From Methanoperedens sp049303315 (GTDB taxonomy: Archaea > Halobacteriota > Methanosarcinia > Methanosarcinales > Methanoperedenaceae), in assembly GCA_049303315.1 (NCBI GenBank), contig JBAQMZ010000008.1:1-34824 (forward strand): DNA of 34,824 nucleotides, read 5' to 3'. Each line of letters begins with the position of its first letter. Positions within the stretch are counted from its first letter, which is position 1. Below are positions 32,278-34,824 of the stretch, one piece after another. A program made the translations under genes and the position numbers. The notes under the pieces were generated by a model. That model was not told the DNA's origin. It saw only the letters and a program-made list of their open reading frames with translations, and made no database searches.

Positions 32278-32451
32278 ATGGAACCCAAAAGCAGATTTTT
32301 AAAAGTAAAGTGTAATGATTGCGAGAATGAGCAGGTCATTTTTGGATGCGCAAGCGCTCCTGTGACCTGTCTTGTATGCGGAAGAACCCTTTCAGAACCA
32401 ACCGGCGGGAAGGCATTCATAAAAACGCAAATCATTGAGGTTCTTGAGTAA
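32278..32451 (+). CDS. rps27e: Ribosomal protein S27e
   Basis: A small-subunit zinc-finger protein found in archaea and eukaryotes. The 57-aa protein has Cys pairs CNDC and CLVC around a beta hairpin (EQVIFGCASAPV). It starts 2 nt after the L44e stop. The last A of its TAA is the first base of the next ATG. Slightly shorter than many homologues but complete in its motifs. Confidence 0.95.
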   Translation: MEPKSRFLKVKCNDCENEQVIFGCASAPVTCLVCGRTLSEPTGGKAFIKTQIIEVLE

Positions 32452-33245
32452 TGGAAAGAACCGGCTGGCCTGAAACCAGTGATCTTGTAGTATGCAGCGT
32501 TAAGAGGGTCACCGATTTTGGAGCTTTCGTAGAACTGGATGAATATGGGCATAAAGAGGGGTTAATCCATATTTCGGATGTGGCTTCTGGCTGGGTAAAG
32601 TACATACGTGACCATGTCAGGGAAGGGCAGAAAATAGTCTGCAAAGTATTGTACGTGGATACGGTCAAACATCATATCGACCTGTCGCTTAAGGATGTTA
32701 ATGAACACCAGCGCCGTGAAAAAATCCAGGAATGGAAGAACGAACAGAAAGCCGAGAAATGGATACAGTACGTGGCCAAAACCACAAAACAAAGCCCTGA
32801 TGACCTTACTATATTAATCGGTCTCTTATATGAAAAATTCGGAAGCGTATATTCGGCTTTTGAGAAATCAAGGTTTGATGGGACTGCGGTCCTGACAAAA
32901 ATCGGGATTGCCAGGGAGATTGCAGATGCAATCACAAAGGTGGCGAACGAGAATTTGAAAAAACCCCAGGTGGATATTTCAGGGTATGTTGACCTCACAT
33001 GTTTTCTCCCCGACGGGATTCAGTATATAAAGAAAGCATTGATTGAGGCTAATGAAGTCGATGGGGAAGAAGTCAAAGTGGATATCTCTTATATCGGGGC
33101 GCCGCGATACCGGATACATGTAATAGCCCCGGATTATAAAAAAGCTGAAGGCATTCTTAAAAAATCGGCGCAATCTGCCATTAAAATCATTGAAAAAGCA
33201 GGCGGAAGCGGAGAATTCCACAGATATACCGAACAAAATACCTAA
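32451..33245 (+). CDS. eif2a: Translation initiation factor 2 alpha subunit
   Basis: Part of the aIF2 heterotrimer that delivers initiator tRNA to the ribosome. The 264-aa protein has an N-terminal S1/OB domain (about residues 8-84: DFGAFVELDEYGHKEGLIHI). A helical middle domain (about 85-170) follows, then a C-terminal alpha/beta domain that binds the gamma subunit (YIKKALIEANEVDGEEVKV). It overlaps the rps27e stop by one base. It is followed by nop10, the usual order in archaea. Confidence 0.96.
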   Translation: MERTGWPETSDLVVCSVKRVTDFGAFVELDEYGHKEGLIHISDVASGWVKYIRDHVREGQKIVCKVLYVDTVKHHIDLSLKDVNEHQRREKIQEWKNEQKAEKWIQYVAKTTKQSPDDLTILIGLLYEKFGSVYSAFEKSRFDGTAVLTKIGIAREIADAITKVANENLKKPQVDISGYVDLTCFLPDGIQYIKKALIEANEVDGEEVKVDISYIGAPRYRIHVIAPDYKKAEGILKKSAQSAIKIIEKAGGSGEFHRYTEQNT

Positions 33246-33250
33246 AGATT

Positions 33251-33403
33251 ATGGTATCAAAAATAAGAAAATGCCAATGCGGGAGATATACGCTCAAAGA
33301 AGTTTGTCCTATATGCGGTTCTCTGGCAAAATACTCACGGCCGGCACGGTTTTCTCTTGAAGACAGATACGGGAAATATAGAAGGATGACCAGGAAGGCA
33401 TAA
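33251..33403 (+). CDS. nop10: Nop10, H/ACA ribonucleoprotein component
   Basis: A 50-aa protein of the H/ACA guide-RNA pseudouridylation complex (with Cbf5, Gar1 and L7Ae). The N-terminal zinc ribbon has Cys8, Cys10, Cys19 and Cys22 (KCQCGRY, then CPICGS). The basic tail has the family pattern RPARFSLEDRYGKYRR. It starts 5 nt after eif2a and ends 2 nt before the PAC2 gene. Confidence 0.95.
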   Translation: MVSKIRKCQCGRYTLKEVCPICGSLAKYSRPARFSLEDRYGKYRRMTRKA

Positions 33404-33405
33404 TT

Positions 33406-34167
33406 ATGATTAAAACTACAATCTTACGGGGTAAAAAACCGCGACTCAAGAATCCGGTACTTATTGAGGGGCTGCCCGGCGTCGGGCATGTCGGGAAACT
33501 GGTTGCGGAGCATATGGTCGAGGAACTCGGCGCGAAAAAGATAATGGAGATATACTCTCCCCATTTCCCCCCCCAGGTCATAGTCGAAGACGATGGTACT
33601 ATCAGGCTTGTCAGGAACGAGCTTTTTGCATATAAATCAAAAGGCAAACATGACCTCCTGATACTTGTGGGCGACCACCAGAGCGCTACAAATGAAGGTC
33701 ATTATGAGCTTTGCGGCATATTCCTTGATATTGCTGAAGAATTCAAGGTTAAACGTATATATGCACTCGGGGGTTATGGGGTGGGGCAGCTTGTCGAGAC
33801 CGAATCTGTTATGGGGGCTGCAAATAACATAAAACTTGTGAAGGAGCTTAAAAAATATGGCGTGGAATTCAAGGCAAACGAGCCGGCTGGCGGTATTGTA
33901 GGCGCATCCGGACTGCTTCTTGGTTTAAGCGAGCTTCGCGGGATTGACGCCGCATGTCTTATGGGAGTTACATCGGGTTATCTCGTTGACCCGAAGAGCG
34001 CACAGGCTGTGCTGAAAGTGCTGTGCAAGGTTCTTGAAATCGATGTGGATATGGCAGCGCTGGAAGAGCGGGCTGCTGAAATGGAAAAGATTGTCGCGAA
34101 ACTTCGCGAAATGGAACAGGGGCAGGCGCCGCCTTCAACTGATGAGGATTTGAGGTATATAGGTTAA
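33406..34167 (+). CDS. PAC2 family protein (proteasome assembly chaperone-like)
   Basis: A 253-aa member of the PAC2/DUF75 family, related to eukaryotic proteasome assembly chaperone 2. Family segments are LIEGLPGVGHVGKLVAEHM (about residues 21-39), PHFPPQVIVEDDGT, VGDHQSATNEGHYE and ALGGYGVGQLVE. The end is a charged helix (ALEERAAEMEKIVAKLREM), the likely oligomer or partner-binding part. Its archaeal function is not firmly known. It is the last gene of the priS operon, in the conserved position after nop10. Confidence 0.85.
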   Translation: MIKTTILRGKKPRLKNPVLIEGLPGVGHVGKLVAEHMVEELGAKKIMEIYSPHFPPQVIVEDDGTIRLVRNELFAYKSKGKHDLLILVGDHQSATNEGHYELCGIFLDIAEEFKVKRIYALGGYGVGQLVETESVMGAANNIKLVKELKKYGVEFKANEPAGGIVGASGLLLGLSELRGIDAACLMGVTSGYLVDPKSAQAVLKVLCKVLEIDVDMAALEERAAEMEKIVAKLREMEQGQAPPSTDEDLRYIG

Positions 34168-34193
34168 AGAGGAATGGCTAAGCCTTCCTCACT

Positions 34194-34649
34194 TTATTCG
34201 ATTTTCAGCGGTGTTTTTTTCTTGACCTCTGTCTTTGGCATTTTTATTTCAAGGACGCCGTTCTTATACGAGGCTTTAGATTTGTCCGGGTCAACCGGCG
34301 AGGGCAATGAAATTGCACGATAATAACTCCCGCTCCGCCTTTCCCTGTACACATAGCCTTTTTCTTCCTTTTTTTCTTCATGTTTTGTCTCTGCCGATAT
34401 CTCAAGCCTGTCCTCGGTGACATTTATCTTGATATCCTGCTTTTCAAGACCGGGCATTTCTGCCGTTGCGATAACTTCTTTATCGGTTTCGATCACGTCA
34501 ATGAATGGTTCCCGGTATTCGGCAGGTACGACCGCCCCCCGCTCACCTGAGGGCAGCAAACGCCGCCGACCCGGTCTTCCCAAGAATTCTTCAAACATCC
34601 GGTTCATCATTTCTTCAAATCTTCTGAAATCATCCCATTGTTCTACCAT
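34194..34649 (-). CDS. hsp20: Small heat-shock protein (Hsp20/alpha-crystallin)
   Basis: An ATP-independent chaperone that holds unfolding proteins. The 151-aa protein has an N-terminal arm rich in Phe/Arg/Met (WDDFRRFEEMMNRMFEEFLG). The alpha-crystallin domain covers about residues 46-142 (PFIDVIETDKEVIATAEMPG, ending GVLEIKMPK). The end motif LKI resembles the I-X-I oligomerisation tail. GGAGGT lies 8 nt before the ATG. Its promoter has a palindrome next to a TATA-like box. It is convergent with the PAC2 gene. Confidence 0.93.
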   Translation of the reverse strand: MVEQWDDFRRFEEMMNRMFEEFLGRPGRRRLLPSGERGAVVPAEYREPFIDVIETDKEVIATAEMPGLEKQDIKINVTEDRLEISAETKHEEKKEEKGYVYRERRSGSYYRAISLPSPVDPDKSKASYKNGVLEIKMPKTEVKKKTPLKIE

Positions 34650-34697
34650 TACTAACTACCTCCAATATTCTCTGGTAAACGATTGTACTTAAATTTA

Positions 34698-34709
34698 ATG
34701 CTATAGCAT
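34698..34709 (-). promoter_or_regulatory. Palindrome at the hsp20 promoter
   Basis: ATGCTATAGCAT is a perfect 12-bp palindrome. On the minus strand it lies directly upstream of TTAAATTTAAGTA, the likely TATA region, about 50 nt before the hsp20 start. Candidate site for a heat-shock regulator. Confidence 0.4.
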
Positions 34710-34757
34710 GGTTCTTAAATTCACATAATTTTATGCATGTCACTTTAGCAATTTTTC

Positions 34758-34824
34758 GGACGGGATAACAGGATTGACTGGATAAAATATTACAAAATCC
34801 AGTTCATCCTGTTAATCCTGTCAG
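34758..34824. repeat. Long inverted repeat at window end
   Basis: GGATAACAGGATTGACTGGAT pairs imperfectly with the right arm (ATCCAGTTCATCCTGTTAATCC), with a loop AAAATATTACAAA. It is a third hairpin type, different from the CACAGAG and CTTTGCG families, and is cut by the window end. Confidence 0.7.

Noticed and set aside
1..34824. tRNA, rRNA or CRISPR arrays
   Set aside because: No T-loop motif with a matching cloverleaf, no rRNA-like block and no regularly spaced short repeats were found by reading both strands. A covariance-model scan was not possible.

Overview
The window is chromosomal DNA from an archaeon. The evidence is a set of archaeal/eukaryal-type information genes: HerA/NurA, archaeal AspRS, PriS, GINS, L44e, S27e, eIF2-alpha, Nop10, L10/P0 and L12. 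It also has the archaeal lipid route (mevalonate kinase, isopentenyl phosphate kinase, type 2 IPP isomerase, GGPP synthase), TATA-box promoters, U-run terminators and several leaderless-looking starts. Gene content and repeat style suggest a Methanosarcinales-type euryarchaeon, possibly the Methanoperedens/ANME-2d branch. That placement is inference, since no marker here fixes the genus.

Layout. 1-3.4 kb: a tight nurA / unknown 171-aa / herA operon for DNA end resection. 3.4-5.1 kb: a small membrane protein and aspS. 5.2-9.4 kb: a coiled-coil protein followed by smc. 9.3-10.9 kb: a 1.54-kb insert bounded by 44-bp perfect direct repeats of the smc 3' end. It carries one secreted BIG/BACON-domain protein on the opposite strand, and a second smc 3' end with its terminator lies beyond it. 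10.9-12.9 kb: two membrane proteins, then an oxidative-stress group (desulforedoxin, zinc ribbon, Fe/Mn superoxide dismutase). 13.2-14.6 kb: a CxxCxxCC protein and a PIN/UPF0175 toxin-antitoxin pair. 14.7-19.9 kb: the isoprenoid operon mvk-ipk-fni-rnj-idsA, which takes mevalonate to GGPP for archaeal ether lipids and includes RNase J. 20-22.3 kb: MntA/HepT toxin-antitoxin pair and ilvD. 22.5-27.4 kb: an AT-rich accessory region with a winged-helix regulator divergent from a lipoprotein, three small membrane proteins, a DUF4258/DUF2283 pair flanked by two ~258-bp repeats, and hicBA. 27.7-29.7 kb: the L1-L10-L12 ribosomal operon (minus strand). 29.9-34.2 kb: the replication/translation operon priS-gins51-rpl44e-rps27e-eif2a-nop10-PAC2. 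34.2-34.6 kb: hsp20.

The core genes form co-directional blocks with overlapping or near-overlapping ends and are probably co-transcribed. The accessory genes sit between these blocks and are rich in toxin-antitoxin pairs (four) and hairpin repeats. The most unusual structure is the smc 3'-end duplication, which looks like the footprint of an integration event that rebuilt the end of an essential gene. Less certain but notable are the unknown partners of NurA/HerA and SMC, and the regulator-lipoprotein-membrane protein island at 22.5-25.0 kb. No tRNA, rRNA, CRISPR array or transposase was seen.
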